DNA from: Blastobasis lacticolella
Lineage: Eukaryota; Arthropoda; Insecta; Lepidoptera; Blastobasidae
Assembly: GCA_905147135.1 (NCBI GenBank)
Contig: LR990053.1
Coordinates: 4,104,501-4,168,500 of the forward strand
Reading direction: 5' to 3'
DNA length: 64,000 bases
Below the pieces are notes generated by a model. The model was not told where the DNA came from, ran no database searches, and was given only the letters and a program-made list of their open reading frames with translations. Position 1 is the stretch's first letter. Each line of letters opens with the position of its first letter. A program made the translations under genes and the position numbers. Below, one piece after another: positions 39,370 through 50,995 of the stretch.

Positions 39370-40359
39370 TTGTTGTATGTTCTATGTCGTTGTCACAATA
39401 TTATTTTATGCATTTCAATCACATTCGATAACTTAACAAATAGTTTGGACTCATTTTCGGTGTCAGACTCATTCTTGTGCACTTTAGAGCAATGCGTATC
39501 TCTAGTCACTGACCCGAAAAAGAGTTTAAAAATATTGAACCAAAATATAAGAAGCGTTAATCGTAATATGCCCGGTTTCTTGACTGTACTACAACGTTTA
39601 AGTATTGAATGTGATATCATAGTTTTAACTGAATGTTGGTTACCATATGCTGTCAATATACCTATGATAGACGGTTACACGCATTACGCAACAACTCATA
39701 ACGTGACACAAAACGAAGGTGTTATAATGTATGCAAGCAACTCGTTAAATGTTACTGTAAAGGAACCAAACTTTACTGATGCAAACTGTTTGACAATTAG
39801 TGTAAATAACCACACATTGATAATCGCCATATATCGTCCTCCGGCTCACACAAATCTAAACAATTTCTTTCAATCCCTCGATGAAATTTTATCCTCTGTC
39901 AAACATTATCAAAATATTATACTCTGTGGTGACATAAACATCGATATATCGTCAAAAAATCGCGATCGAAACTCTGATCCCTACCTTGAACTCCTTGCAT
40001 TTCATGGCTTACTCCCGGCACACACAATCCCGACTCATGGTGAAACTTGCCTGGACCACTTCATCATGAAAACAAAATTACCTGCCAAAACTATGGTAGC
40101 TCAGTCTACTCTCACGGACCACTACACTGTACTGTTAGATATAACGTGTAGTCATAATAACAAACAAGTATTTCACACTCATTCTCGTATAAATTCAATA
40201 GATTTAAAGACTACAATTAGCAACACTGATTTCAATGCTGTCTACAAAGAATCAAATGTAAATACTGCCACTTACAAATTTATTAATCTAATACAACAAG
40301 CAATTGAATTAAATACCGTGAAAATGACAACATCCAAACGTAAACAAATTCTTGCATGA
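39370..40359 (+). pseudogene. LINE ORF2 N-terminal part: endonuclease
   Basis: An endonuclease/exonuclease/phosphatase fold that nicks target DNA for priming. Motifs in order: LNQNIRSVN, LTECWLP, the IYRPP strand, CGDIN, and LTDHY (the SDH-type catalytic end). It is 329 codons and ends at TGA where the 643-codon RT frame begins with a 4-base ATGA overlap. Aligned with the second LINE in this window, about 11 residues (the KPWIT-like segment) are missing at the junction, so the split is a deletion of about 32 bp rather than a true two-gene layout. Confidence 0.8.
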
Positions 40360-42304
40360 AGAACAGGGATAACCTTCATAGGAAAACTAAACAATCACCT
40401 GAAGATGAGATTTTAAAAACGACCTACAATAGATACCGAAACTTCTGTAACCGCATACTCAAAAATTTTAAACTTGAACACGAAATAAGTGAAATTAAAA
40501 AAGCTGGTACAAACAGTCGGAAAATATGGCAAGTAATAAATAATGTAACGAACAGAACCAAACCTAAGCGCTCTGCAAATGACTTAATTACTCCCACACA
40601 ATCAGTTGATGACATAAATAACTTCTTCACTAATATTGGTAGATCTTTAGCTGAGAATATTTGTTCCGAACAAAATACGTCCACGTCACCGACTATTACT
40701 GCACCTGTTTTGAACTCTATGGCCATGGTTCCGACTGATAACTCAGAAATAGAAATTATTATTGCCAATCTAAAACGTGACTGTGCAGTCGGGTGGGATA
40801 ACATATCATCCAAACTCATCATAGAAAATAAAGCAGTCTTAATCCCCCCAATAACCCATATATGTAACTTAGCCCTTTCAGAAGGTATATTTCCTGAGGC
40901 TTTTAAAAAATCCATTGAACATCCAATATACAAAGGCGGAGACAATAGACAAATGAATAATTATAGACCCATATCCGTTCTTCCAGCATTATCAAAAATC
41001 CTTGAACGTTTAATGAACAAGAGATTAGTGAAGTACTTAGAAAAAAACAATATTCTATCATCATCCCAGTTTGGGTTTCGTCACGGAAAATCCACATCAG
41101 ATGCTGTGCATGAACTCACAACTTACATTGTCAGTAATATTGACAATAAACACAAAACAATGGCGGTTTTCTTAGATTTAAAGAAAGCGTTTGACACTGT
41201 GTCAATACCATTACTCATTAGCAAACTAGAAAACATCGGTGTTCGAGACCTTCAACTTAAATTATTTAGCGACTACCTAACAAATCGAACCCAATGCATA
41301 AAAATAAACGATAAACTCAGCGATGATCTCCCAGTTTCTTATGGTGTCCCTCAGGGAAGCATATTAGGTCCTACATTGTTCCTAGTTTATCTTAATGATT
41401 TATGTAATATCCAACTTACACATGGCAAACTGTTAGCTTTTGCTGACGATACAGTTCTGCTTTTTAGTGCAAAATCTTGGGAGAACGTGTATTATAATGC
41501 TCAGAATGGATTAAATAAGGTAACAGAGTGGCTTCGTTTAAACAAACTCACTTTAAATATTGAAAAATCTAACTACATTAAATTTGCACTGAAAAGCATT
41601 AACCATATATCTGATTCCCACTTTACTCTAAAGGCTCACTCTTGCACCTCCATTGATACTGTCTGCTCTTGTCCTCCACTTCAACCAACTAAAACCTATA
41701 AATATCTAGGCGTTCTAATTGATTCTAAACTTAGTTTTAAACCACATATAGATCTCCTATCTGGAAGAATACGCAAATTAATATTTGTTTTTAAAACTCT
41801 ACGTAATATAATTAAAGATTCCAACTTGTTAAAATCCATATATACTTCATTGTGTCAGTCCCTCATTGCCTACTGCATAACCTCATGGGGTGGAGCCAAT
41901 AAAACAGATTTGATCAAATTGGAACGTGCTCAAAGAGCAGTGCTGAAAGTTGCATACTCCTTACCGTACAGATTCCCTACTTTTGAATTATACCAAACCT
42001 ACAATATTTTAACAGTTAGACAACTCTTTATTTTACATATTACTCTCAAACAACATCATAATTTAGAATTTGACCTGACAAGATTCACGACTTCCAGAAA
42101 TAGAAATGTTTGCCCCGTGAGAGCAGTAACAACAAAGTTTGCTCAAAGATTTTATATATTTTTAGGTCCGTTTTTGTACAACAGATTAACAAAACTATCA
42201 ATATTTACGCAAACACTAAATTTGAAAGTAAAAAGAAAGTCACAGAATGGTTACGACAATACAATTATGACAATACAGAACAAGTAATTAATGTTATCTC
42301 GTAG
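40356..42304 (+). pseudogene. LINE ORF2 C-terminal part: reverse transcriptase
   Basis: Copies element RNA at the nicked target. RT blocks seen: NYRPISVLPALSKILERL, QFGFRHGKST, FLDLKKAFDTVS (catalytic Asp), GVPQGSILGPTLFLVYLNDL, the FADD catalytic pair and KYLGVLID (thumb). The continuous frame runs to 42287, but homology moves to another frame near 42185 and ends with TEWLRQYNYDN and a TAG at 42302-42304. The catalytic residues are intact; the C-terminus and the junction to the endonuclease are not. Confidence 0.85.
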
Positions 42305-42394
42305 TTAAAGCTTTTAAAATTTTATATGGATGTAGTAAATGTATAAACAAACTTTTACTACTAAAGGTACAAATGTTGTAATCAATCAAACACA

Positions 42395-42470
42395 CCAAAT
42401 ATATACAAACATACATACATACACTTACACGCAAACATACATACACACACACACACAACACACACTTTTA
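42395..42470. repeat. CATA/CA-rich microsatellite in LINE 3' UTR
   Basis: ACATACATACATACAC followed by ACACACACACACAACACAC, starting about 90 bp after the ORF2 stop. Confidence 0.9.
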
Positions 42471-42479
42471 GTTTTAATT

Positions 42480-42625
42480 ACCTTTTATATAAGATACATG
42501 GAGGGTTCCTGGAGACCTGCAATACAGGATAAACCTAGAGCAGGCTCCAAGTTCCCCGGTTTTTGTGCCTATCCAGTTTATTGTACAATTTTGGTGAAAT
42601 AAATACTTACTTACGCCTGAAAATA
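42480..42625 (+). other. LINE 3' terminal stem-loop and tail
   Basis: GGAGACCTGCAATACAGG and ATAAACCTAGAGCAGGCTCC can fold: outer stem CCTGC/GCAGG, inner stem CAGG/CCTA-like. GTGAAATAAATACTTACTTAC follows and ends the element. Confidence 0.55.
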
Positions 42626-42667
42626 CTTACTTACTTACGCCTTACGCCTGAATATAATAAGTAAATA

Positions 42668-42760
42668 TGCTTGGACAAATCCACACGGTGACATCTAGCC
42701 CCAAAGTAAGCAAAGCTTGTGTTGTTGTTGTTAGATAACTAATGAAATACTTAGATAGTT
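42668..42760 (-). repeat. SINE A, 3' end only
   Basis: GCTTGGACAAATCCACACGG, CATCTAGCCCCAAAGTAAGC; the tRNA head is absent (5' truncation). Confidence 0.7.
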
Positions 42761-43092
42761 GTATGAATATTCAAGTAAAAATGGAAGTCTTGCCGATAAA
42801 TGCGTTTCCATATACGTAACTTGACTTACGGCGACAGATGTTTTAAGGCCAAATTAATCATGTAAAAATTATTAAATTTTATTAGACAGTTTTATTGTTT
42901 TATTTCTGTTAAGATTTTTCTGCGCTTTCGTTTTCTTCTCACGAGATTGGTTAATCACGATTTAGTCATTAATAAGGAATTCTTACAACAAATGAGATGG
43001 TCACTTTCCTTCAGGTGTCATTGTAAAACAAGAGTATTTTGTGGTAGCGCAGATTATCCTGATGCATTCACAAGAGTAAATTATTTAGTTAA
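42761..43092. other. Unassigned DNA
   Basis: No supported feature between two SINEs. Confidence 0.4.
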
Positions 43093-43442
43093 GAGCCTCT
43101 GTGGCCGAGCGGTTAGGGTATCCGACTCGTACGCGAGAAGTACTGGGTTCGAATCCCGCTGCGCCCATGTACCAAAGACTCTTTTCTGAGTTATGTACAT
43201 TAGTTTAACACTAACCGATGCCCTTACGGCGAGGGAAAACATCGTGATGGAACCTGCACATTCAGGTGACTGAATGTGTAACCATAATCCAATCTGGTCA
43301 GGCTCCCCTGGTAGCAGGGTCACGGGGGTCAGATGGCAGTCGCTGCACTGTAATTACCTGATCTGCCAAATCCTAGATCATAGTCAAGGCGGACCCCAAA
43401 CCCTCGTGCGCGAGAGTACAAACGGGACATTAACGCCAAGGT
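43093..43442 (+). repeat. SINE C, full-length, with tRNA-like head
   Basis: The head GTGGCCGAGCGGTTAGGG is a good tRNA A box (D-arm) and GGTTCGAATCC a perfect B box; an acceptor-like GAGCCTC precedes. The body and the GGGACATTAACGCCAAG end follow. The best plus-strand reference for this family. The head resembles a type II (Leu/Ser-like) tRNA 5' half but does not close a full cloverleaf. Confidence 0.9.
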
Positions 43443-44282
43443 GACTATTATTATTTATTAACATAGAAATATAGAAAATTAGAACTCGTTGGTAGGTTCT
43501 TACAAACACTGCGGCAGAGGCGATCTTGGAGGCAGCTAGGCAATTGAAACTAATCCTTACTGTGTATAAAATAAAGTTGTTTTTTGTTAAGTGTCGGTTG
43601 TAGCGTCTTTTAGGAATTATAACATTAGGTCTGGTAGGCAACCAATGACGAAAGAATCCTTACCCCGAGAAATTTATTTACGTGAAGTAACTCATACCGG
43701 AACATTAACGCCAAGATGATAATTTTTTTTCTCCGAGTAATTTCTTTCGCCATTGTAGGTTAAATTATAATCAACAATCCATAGCGATCAAGTGTTACTT
43801 TAATTTGCTATGGTGATTTCACCCTTACGCAGAGTATTTACAGTTGCTTTTCAATTGCTGACGTCGTCAATTTGGGATACGGCCAGCATATATTTGATCA
43901 TCTACTTTAAGAGAGGGGATGCCATATTCTCCTCAATGTTTGGCAGGCATGTTCGAGTACAAAAATACTATAATCTAGCTTGACTTGTAAGCAAATATTA
44001 GAACAGTATAAAGTGCCTCATAAAAACGAAGAGCAAACAGCAATATAAAAATTATTGCCCCCATGTTTTTTAAAGGCTTCCAATCGATGTCAGACAGTAT
44101 TGTACAGTAACTATAATAAAAGCGACTATTATAAGTAATTGAATCAAAATGATTACAAAGTTATTTATACAAACTTTATGCACTAAAGGGACATTGGCGG
44201 TCTTAAAGCTAAAGTAACCTACCAGTCAACCGTAAAAAGGTATGTGATCGAAAAAGGTAGGCGGTGCGGGATATAGTTTTAA
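43443..44282. other. Unassigned DNA with a SINE C stub
   Basis: 43688-43722 (GGAACATTAACGCCAAGATG) is a 3' end of SINE C. The 85-codon minus frame ending at 43384 is partly SINE sequence. Nothing else recognised. Confidence 0.45.
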
Positions 44283-44430
44283 TCTTGGCGCTAATTTAAC
44301 GGTTGTGCTCTCGGGCATTAGGGTCCCGGGGTCCACCACGACCATGATCCAAAATTTGGCAGATCAGATAAAAACAGTGGAACGACTGCTATCTGACCTC
44401 CGTGACCCTGCTACCAGGGGAACCTGACAC
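44283..44430 (-). repeat. SINE C, 3' part
   Basis: TCTTGGCGCTAATTTAACGG, GACTGCTATCTGACCTCCG and ACCAGGGGAACCTGAC; the head is missing. Confidence 0.75.
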
Positions 44431-44739
44431 GACAGACGCTCAGCGTATTGGTTTGTAAATGGAAGTTTAGCCGCAATAGTTTGTCATACCTAGTTGGACT
44501 GTTTGTCTGCTAGTGCCCGCATAGCGTATGCTGTATTTACACGGGCTTTGTAAATATCACGCTTGGTTTGGCCTAGGAGGCTGTCGGCTGCACTCTGGGA
44601 CGTAGGGACGCTGATATTCCAAGCGAAAATGATGCATATGTTTGTTAACAAACAGTTTAATTTGGTAATTTTGTAAATACAGAGGGATTGTGAAAAAGTT
44701 ACTAGCTCATATCGAAATTAGAAGTGTAAGTTTAATAAA
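44431..44739. other. Unassigned DNA
   Basis: No supported feature. Confidence 0.35.
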
Positions 44740-44935
44740 TTATACCTACACCTAATTATACCTTCTTCATGAATCACTCTGTCTATTGGTGAAAACCGCG
44801 TGAAAATCCGTTCAATAGTTATTGAGATTATCGTGAACAGACGTACTAAAAATAGGAACGCAACTTTCAATAAATTTTTAATGTTCTGTGAGACAGACAG
44901 ACGCGACTTTGTTTTAAAATATGTAGTGATAATGT
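44740..44935 (+). repeat. Lep-type repeat H, 3' part
   Basis: ATGAATCACTCTGTCTATTG, GTGAAAATCCGTTCAATAG and GACGCGACTTTGTTTTAAAA. Confidence 0.55.
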
Positions 44936-45059
44936 TAAGGCACACATTATAGATTAAAAAATTAATATTTTTAGATAATAGTTAATATTTTTGGCTATGG
45001 AAGAGCGGAATCTCTTAATACAAGCAATAAAAAACGATTCCAGATACTGAATATAAACA

Positions 45060-45118
45060 TAACAACATAACATAAAGCTCACGCCTGTGTCCCACAGGAG
45101 GGGTAGGCAGAGACTGTT
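45060..45118 (-). repeat. LINE 3' end, family G, short
   Basis: CATAAAGCTCACGCCTGTGT then GGGGTAGGCAGAGACTG. Confidence 0.65.
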
Positions 45119-45684
45119 GAATATTGTAATAGATTTTAAGTTGCCGAAAAAAAGCTTTAATTATTTATTTGTTCCAATTTAGGTAGCAAGAGAATCAGTA
45201 GCATTTCGGTGAAATTTGTTAAGAAAAACCTTTGGGATAGGTATAATAATGTTTACCTCAAAACACAAATTTCCCAGAGCGGTAATCTGATGACAGAGGT
45301 AGAGCCAACAATCGCCATTCTTTTCGCCATTCATTTCATTCAGCCTTCCCCTACAAACGTCTCTACATGCAAAATTGAAGTCGCTACTAAGTTACCTGAC
45401 TCTATCAAACTGGGGATCTGAGCTCTACAATGGAGAGACAGGGCTGGCTTCGTGAGATAATCTACTTTGCACAATAGACTCTACCGGCTCACGGCGTATA
45501 TCAGATAACAAAATAGTCGCTTGAACAGCGCTGGATTTGTATGTTTAAATTATTATGCGATTACGTAAAGGTATAGAGGACAATAAAGTCCTTTTTTTTT
45601 ATTGATATTGATACCGTTTCAACATTCTTCGAAACAAAGCAAAATTAAACGACTCCAAATGTGAACTAAATAGTTAAAAGAATA
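45119..45684. other. Unassigned DNA
   Basis: The 70-codon frame at 45209 has no recognisable motif. A T-run near 45590 may be a retroposon tail. Confidence 0.35.
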
Positions 45685-46147
45685 TTGGCGTCAATATTCC
45701 GGTTGTGTTCTCGCGCAAGGGTCCAGTGGCCCTAGCACAAGTGTGTCCGCGACAAAGCTCGCACCGCGAGACAGCGTTTCTCTCTTACTCTCAATACTAA
45801 GACGAAAGAGATAGCAAAACCTATGTCGCGCTATTTCTCGCTTATCGCACGCGAGAGCAACTTGTGCTAGGCCTACTGGATCGGCCTAAACCGTGTTCCA
45901 GGATTTAGCAGATCAGGTTATTACAATGAAGTGACTGCCATCTGATCCTCGATCACGTTAACAGGGGACCAGATTGGATTATGATTTCATTTTCAGGTGT
46001 CTGAATGTGCAGGTTTCATCACGATATTGTCTCTCATTGTAAGAGTATCGGTGAGTATTAATCATTGGTACATGGCGACACTGTGGATTGAACTCGGTAC
46101 ATTTCGCTTACGAGTCGGACCCCTTAACCATTAGGCCATCTACGCTC
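45685..46147 (-). repeat. SINE C split by MITE D
   Basis: The 3' end TTGGCGTCAATATTCCGG is at 45685 and the body and head (TTAGGCCATCTACGCTCC) after 45880. Removing MITE D restores the SINE order. Confidence 0.85.
45723..45879. mobile_element. MITE D, best copy, inside SINE C
   Basis: 157 bp with inverted ends CCAGTGGCCCTAGCACAAG and CTTGTGCTAGGCCTACTGG (one indel, one mismatch). The inner CGCG-rich arms also pair. The terminal CAGTGG/CTACTG suggests a hAT-like ancestry, but no clean 8-bp duplication is visible. Other copies: 16713, 30470, 55103. Confidence 0.8.
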
Positions 46148-46765
46148 CGTGTTCTTGATAACTTGATTAAGAAATTATTGATACTGTCCCCGCGGCGGTC
46201 ACTCGCGTTCAGTCCGAGAATGCTAATATTCGACTCAATTCTGAGTATTCTAACCTACCTATTACGAATATAACCTTACGAATTATCACTCCGAATTATG
46301 CGTCTACCACTGCTTTAACTTCATATCTAACAAAACACCATTATATTGATCTACAGTATTGTTAGTTTTGAAATTATTACAAGACAAGCAAAAATAATTT
46401 CAATGTTTTCATCGGCTACATAAATATCAATGCAACTTGAACAAAACTAGTACCAATTACATTCAGCTATTCTCTTATTCAGCTAACTAAACTACCTAGG
46501 GCAACAAGGCAAAAATATATCAATGAACATAAAAAATAATGAGAGGTAGAATCAGAAAGCGCCAACGGAAATAAAACAAAAAATATTCAATGCTTGTTGT
46601 TTGTATCTGCTTGCTAAGGGTGCTCTGTTCAGAAATATCTTGTTTTAGCATAAAGTCCAGCAGGATAGGAACAAAAAGATTGGAATGTTCAACTTTGGCA
46701 TATTTTTTTTTAGCACTGTGGATAGGAAAAAATTTAATCAGTAATCATTCACTTATGGATCATGA
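46148..46765. other. Unassigned DNA
   Basis: No supported feature. Confidence 0.4.
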
Positions 46766-46897
46766 TGAATTTTAATTTCTGTTACGGGTCTGGGTGTTTT
46801 AATATTTTATTTGTCATTTATCTTGAATCCATAACACAAACTTTGCTTCAAAGTAAGCACTTTGGGGCTAGATGGCACTGAGTGAATTTTCCAAGTA
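46766..46897 (+). repeat. SINE A, 3' part
   Basis: GAATTTTAATTTCTGTTACG, GGTCTGGGTG, then CACTTTGGGGCTAGATGGCA; the head is missing. Confidence 0.75.
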
Positions 46898-47044
46898 TAT
46901 TTTTTTATTTATTATTATGCGGCTCTCAAAACACAACTTTGGTTCTGTGGGTTTCTTTTTACCCACAAATAGCTCATGACGAAGCGGTGGTAATTTTCCT
47001 AATCCTAAGGAAAATTAATAAAGGTTAACTTTCGATGCGCGGCT

Positions 47045-47160
47045 TTGGCGACTTTGTAACTACGAACCCGCCTGCCAAACGTGAAAATTATGGCAAAACC
47101 GGCTCCATTGATGTGGAGGAGGCTAAGTCCACCACTTGACTGTTATGTGCTATTCAGAAA
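47045..47160 (+). repeat. Family B, diverged fragment
   Basis: AACCCGCCTGCCAAACGTG and AATTATGGCAAAACCGGCTC are recognisable; the end reads GACTGTTATGTGCT. Confidence 0.55.
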
Positions 47161-47820
47161 AATTATCGATAATCTAAAGAAAAAAAAAACTCCAACCTTT
47201 ATATTTTGGTCGTCCTGTATAAAGCTTGTTAGCAACAAACATGAATAGTGGATGATCGGGACATTTTTATCGTCGTACCTACCTGTAACGGCTTTGACTG
47301 ATTTTACTGAGCCGGTTAACCTTTGCTGAAATATTAATCAGACCGTTCACCGTCACAATTTTCCATCAGTAGAGCTATATGTATGTTTGGGACTACGTTT
47401 TTTTTATATTACTTAGAATAAAAATAATCGTTGTTAGGTACATAATATGCTAACGCCTGCTTTTGCTTAGTTGCCGCTAAGGCTCTTATACAATCCACCA
47501 ACACACGGCACGGAGGTATGGAGAGTTACTTTGAACAAATTTTCGGTTTTGGGAGACCTTTATGCCGACTTTCCTACGTTGTCGACTTTACTGAAATATC
47601 ATACATTCGATTACTATTGCGTATTTAGTGATTAGTAGGGAGTGATTTGAGGGAAATGTGTGTAGTTTACGAGGAGTTTTCTCCATCCGTCTACGGCGTA
47701 TATTGGCGACATAGTTTGCTAGCACACTAGTAATCATCTAATGAGTGCGCTAAGTGACCCAGAAATTGTGCGGCCAAATCACATAACAGCGCATACACGA
47801 TACTACGAAAAACGGATTGC
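47161..47820. other. Unassigned DNA
   Basis: No supported feature. Confidence 0.4.
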
Positions 47821-47822
47821 CG

Positions 47823-48085
47823 ATCATTATCATCATCACAGCCCATAACAGCCCACCGAAAAACTTAAGGCCTCTCCCACGAAAGGGGAGGTTATTGCCA
47901 TAATCTCCACGCTTGGCAGGCGGGTTGGAGATCGCAGTGTTATAAATATGACAATGGAAAACGCTGCTGCCCATTTTCCAGCCTACGGAGACTAGATCTT
48001 TGCCTCGAACACATTAATCGCCCTGTACGACACCCACGACTGTAAGGGGTTGGTACTCTGCCAGACACCACACGGCCACACGGAA
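47823..48085 (-). repeat. Family B copy
   Basis: ATCATCACAGCCCATAACAG, AAGGGGAGGTTATTGCCAT, TGGCAGGCGGGTTGGAGATC and GACACCCACGACTGTAAGGG. Nearly full length. Confidence 0.85.
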
Positions 48086-48589
48086 GTCTCAATGAAACAC
48101 CTGAAAACGAATGCACGCACGTAAAACGTAATTTGTAATAATAGGACTGCGGCGTTACGTTTTTCGTGGTTACATGCATTCGTTGTTTGGTAAACTTCTG
48201 AAGACGCGCATTCTTGGGCCAGAGTAACCCGCACCTCCTGTCCACTAATCAGGTTTTTGTTTATCTGTATCTTACTATAATGTGCTGTCATCTAATTATT
48301 TAACTGTATGTATTTCTCATGGACATAATGGACGCCAAAAACAATCATCATCATTATCAAACCATTACGATCTACTATCAAAACAAAATTACCATAATTA
48401 GCCATACAAACAAACACTGCTGTATCAATATTGCAACGACTTTGCTTAATCCAATGACGCATTGATGCGTTAATCAGTTAATTACTCCCTAACCTTATCT
48501 CGGGGTTGCACGCATACACTACGCGATAGGTGAACATGAGTAGCATTTAATGGTAATCCCATAGGTACGGATATCCACGTAAAATGATG
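48086..48589. other. Unassigned DNA
   Basis: Overlapping minus-strand frames (99 and 101 codons) run into the family B copy and are not convincing. Confidence 0.35.
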
Positions 48590-48700
48590 CAGCCGTTTAT
48601 TATCAATGGCAACCGGAAGACGCCCATTGCTGGGCGTCCTCTAGAGATCTATGAAAAAGCCCAGTCCTGTGCCTTCCGCATCCAGCTGGGACCTGTAATT
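48590..48700 (-). repeat. RTE-like LINE 3' end
   Basis: The complement of GTACCAGCTGGATGCGGAAG and CCCAGCAGTGGGCGTCTTC at 57308-57395, slightly diverged. Confidence 0.7.
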
Positions 48701-48916
48701 TTAACTTTAGGTATATTTGAAACCGCTCGCATCAACGTGAGCGATCGCCTTCTAACGCTTGCTTTCTAACTCTAGCAACTAACAACTTGTAAAAGAGATA
48801 GGTAGGTCCATCTTGTGTGACGCCTACACACGCTGTGTCTCCCGGTCGGCTAATTATTAGGCCAAAACTAACCGCTGTGCAGTACTTACCGCCGTTAACA
48901 GGAGATCAACCTCATA

Positions 48917-49028
48917 TCACCTTACGATAGGAATTGCTTGTGCCTAAACATCTCACTCGCGCCATTCCCACGCATTTCGCGAACGAGTGAGATGACAAGT
49001 CATAAGCGATAACTATTGCCATCGTAAA
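48917..49028. repeat. Palindromic element, about 110 bp
   Basis: Inner arms ATCTCACTCG and CGAGTGAGAT pair exactly and outer arms CTTACGATAG and CATCGTAAAG pair loosely, so nearly the whole segment folds on itself. It resembles a small MITE; no second copy seen. Confidence 0.5.
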
Positions 49029-49229
49029 GAGCTAGGCGGTGGGGCCCTGTAAACGATTGCGAAGTAGATTGCAAAGAGTAAGTAAATTTCGATATTGAAA
49101 TCGGCATTATCATATTTGTTAATAGTCATCTTGCACTCAGATTTAATGCCAGGTCTCTCCACTCTAAGGAGAGAGGCCTTTGCCGTGCAGTGCAATGGCT
49201 AATTAAAATAATAATAGCTTAATCATTAT

Positions 49230-49440
49230 TTTGGCGTCAATGTCTCGGTTGTGCTTTCGCTTGCGAGGGCCCGGGTCCGCCTTGATCATAATCCAGTATT
49301 TGCCAGATCAGATAACTACAGTGGAGCGACTGCCATCCGACCTCCATGACCATGCTACCAGGTTAACATGACCAGATTGGATCATGGTTACACATTTTTC
49401 CCTCAACTCCCTTGTAACTCAGAAAAAGTCATTGGCATAT
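49230..49440 (-). repeat. SINE C, partial
   Basis: TTGGCGTCAATGTCTCGG, CGACTGCCATCCGACCTCC, GATTGGATCATGGTTACACA, then a shortened middle; the head is missing. Confidence 0.75.
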
Positions 49441-50011
49441 ATTTTAGATACTAGGCTGCCAAATAATATGTCGCCCTCTGACTCTTTTTTTCTCCGGCAG
49501 ATCAATGCGTTCACTACATAATCCTCATCTCTTCTCATGACGCGTCTGTACCATCACGGACGGCTCTCTTCGCGGTCTAGAAGCAATACTTTACCAATTT
49601 AAATTATTCACGCGAAGCCGGTCCCGTCTCTAGTCAATACCAGTAACGCTTTACGTACAAGTTACGTACAACGGTTTACGTATTACAAGACATTCAAATC
49701 GATAGTTAATTATTGCCTGTCCGATACACAGTCGTCGTAGCCACGTCATGTAGATTGACGAATACAGAACCCGGTAAACCCCTTTGATGTCATTATCTAG
49801 CTTATACGAGTTGAATGGATCACAATACGACATTTGACTAGGATTCTATAAACTCCCATAATTCCCCGCTAATGCTAATTAACCTCTTACATCGAATCTA
49901 ATTCTATCCATATGTTATTGTTTCTACGATCTCCAAATCTAGTCTATTGCTATACATATGTTATTGTTCTCACAACCAGGTACCTGCCGGGACGTAACTA
50001 GTTAATACTGA
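49441..50011. other. Unassigned DNA
   Basis: CATATGTTATTGTT occurs at about 49910 and 49956, a short direct repeat. Nothing else. Confidence 0.35.
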
Positions 50012-50538
50012 TACTTTTTTTTTAACTCCGACGAAAAAAGTGGGCTGTTATAATCTTGAAATATGTAGCTGTGTATCTGTGCTCTGTGTATATGTCTGTG
50101 ACATCGTAGCTCCCGAACAGATGGACAGAATTTCGGTTTTCTTAATGTGTGAAAGGCAGTTTATCCGAGAGGTACAGAGACCACTTTAGAGGTAGGCAAT
50201 GCACTGGTGATGTCCCTGGGTATTACTGATATCCATGAGCGGCAGTGACCACCTTCCATCAGGTGGCCCGCTTGCCTGTTTGTCTGTCGTAAAACATAAT
50301 AACCTAACCGACAGAAAAGTTGGATAACCTCCGACCAAGTTGACTAAAAGTCAAACATTTTCTAAACTTCAAAACCGATTTCAATGAAGCTAAGATCCAT
50401 CTCGATGAAGCTAGCTTTCAAATCGAGAAAACCGTATCTAAATCGGTGTATATGTTCGTTAGCTACAATGCCACAGACAGATACACAAAGCCACAGTTAC
50501 ACACATATAACCCCTTTTTTTCGTCGGGAATTAAATAT
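50012..50538. mobile_element. Element K with inverted ends, interrupted by a LINE end
   Basis: The left end TTTAACTCCGACGAAAAAAG pairs with the right end CTTTTTTTCGTCGGGAATTA. The inside (GTGTATCTGTG, CGTAGCTCCCGAACAGATGG, AAAACCGATTTCAATGAAGC) is a widely dispersed Lepidoptera-type repeat, also at 24093, 56325 and 60686. No ORF of its own. Confidence 0.65.
50165..50303 (+). repeat. LINE 3' end, family E, inside element K
   Basis: TTTAGAGGTAGGCAATGCAC, GGCAGTGACCACCTTCCATC and CAGGTGGCCCGCTTGCC, with a short A-rich end. Confidence 0.75.
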
Positions 50539-50995
50539 CCAATACTTATACAAACCACTTATGGTTTTTGGAATTTGTCCTTCACCTGCGTAGACCTCGC
50601 CCCCTCTGTACTATATACCATATTGAATTGCATGTGAACTGTCAGTGGTCTCACACAGGTATAATCTAAGCCTCAGATTAATCCACATGCAGTGTTGGAC
50701 AATAGCTGGAGGTGGGCCCAGTAATCAGGCCATTGAGGTCTGCTGAGGTTTAGCTATTGAGGTCTACGTTAACAATTAATAGACGACTGCAGTATTATGG
50801 AAAGTTACGCAAATATTTTGATTATGCAAGTTTGTAAGAGTGAATGGATGATACATTTATTTTTTTATTAGTACCAACGGCCTAAGTAATAAGTACTGGT
50901 ATGAAAAATAGGTAAACAGGGTCATTAATAGGTGCTCGCTTGTCACATAATAATTGTCGCACACGTGTTGTAAAATACGAAACTGAAGTTGGTCA

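Larger units (their letters stand above)
38452..42625 (+). mobile_element. CR1-like LINE (ORF1 remnant, EN, RT, 3' tail), 4.2 kb
   Basis: A 5'-truncated non-LTR retrotransposon with parts in canonical order: end of ORF1, spacer, apurinic-type endonuclease, reverse transcriptase, CA-rich 3' UTR, stem-loop, AAATAAATACTTACTTAC tail. I place it in the CR1/Daphne-Kiri group from the EN and RT motifs. It carries at least three disabling changes (ORF1 frameshift near 38690, deletion at the 40356 junction, frameshift near 42185), so it is not autonomous now. Confidence 0.85.

Noticed and set aside
39128..39436. 102-codon hydrophobic ORF before the LINE endonuclease
   Set aside because: It lies in the spacer between ORF1 and ORF2 of the LINE and overlaps the start of the endonuclease frame; cysteine and tyrosine content fits AT-rich chance coding.
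43093..43167. Possible Leu/Ser-like tRNA
   Set aside because: It leads straight into the SINE C body shared by over ten copies, so it is a SINE head.
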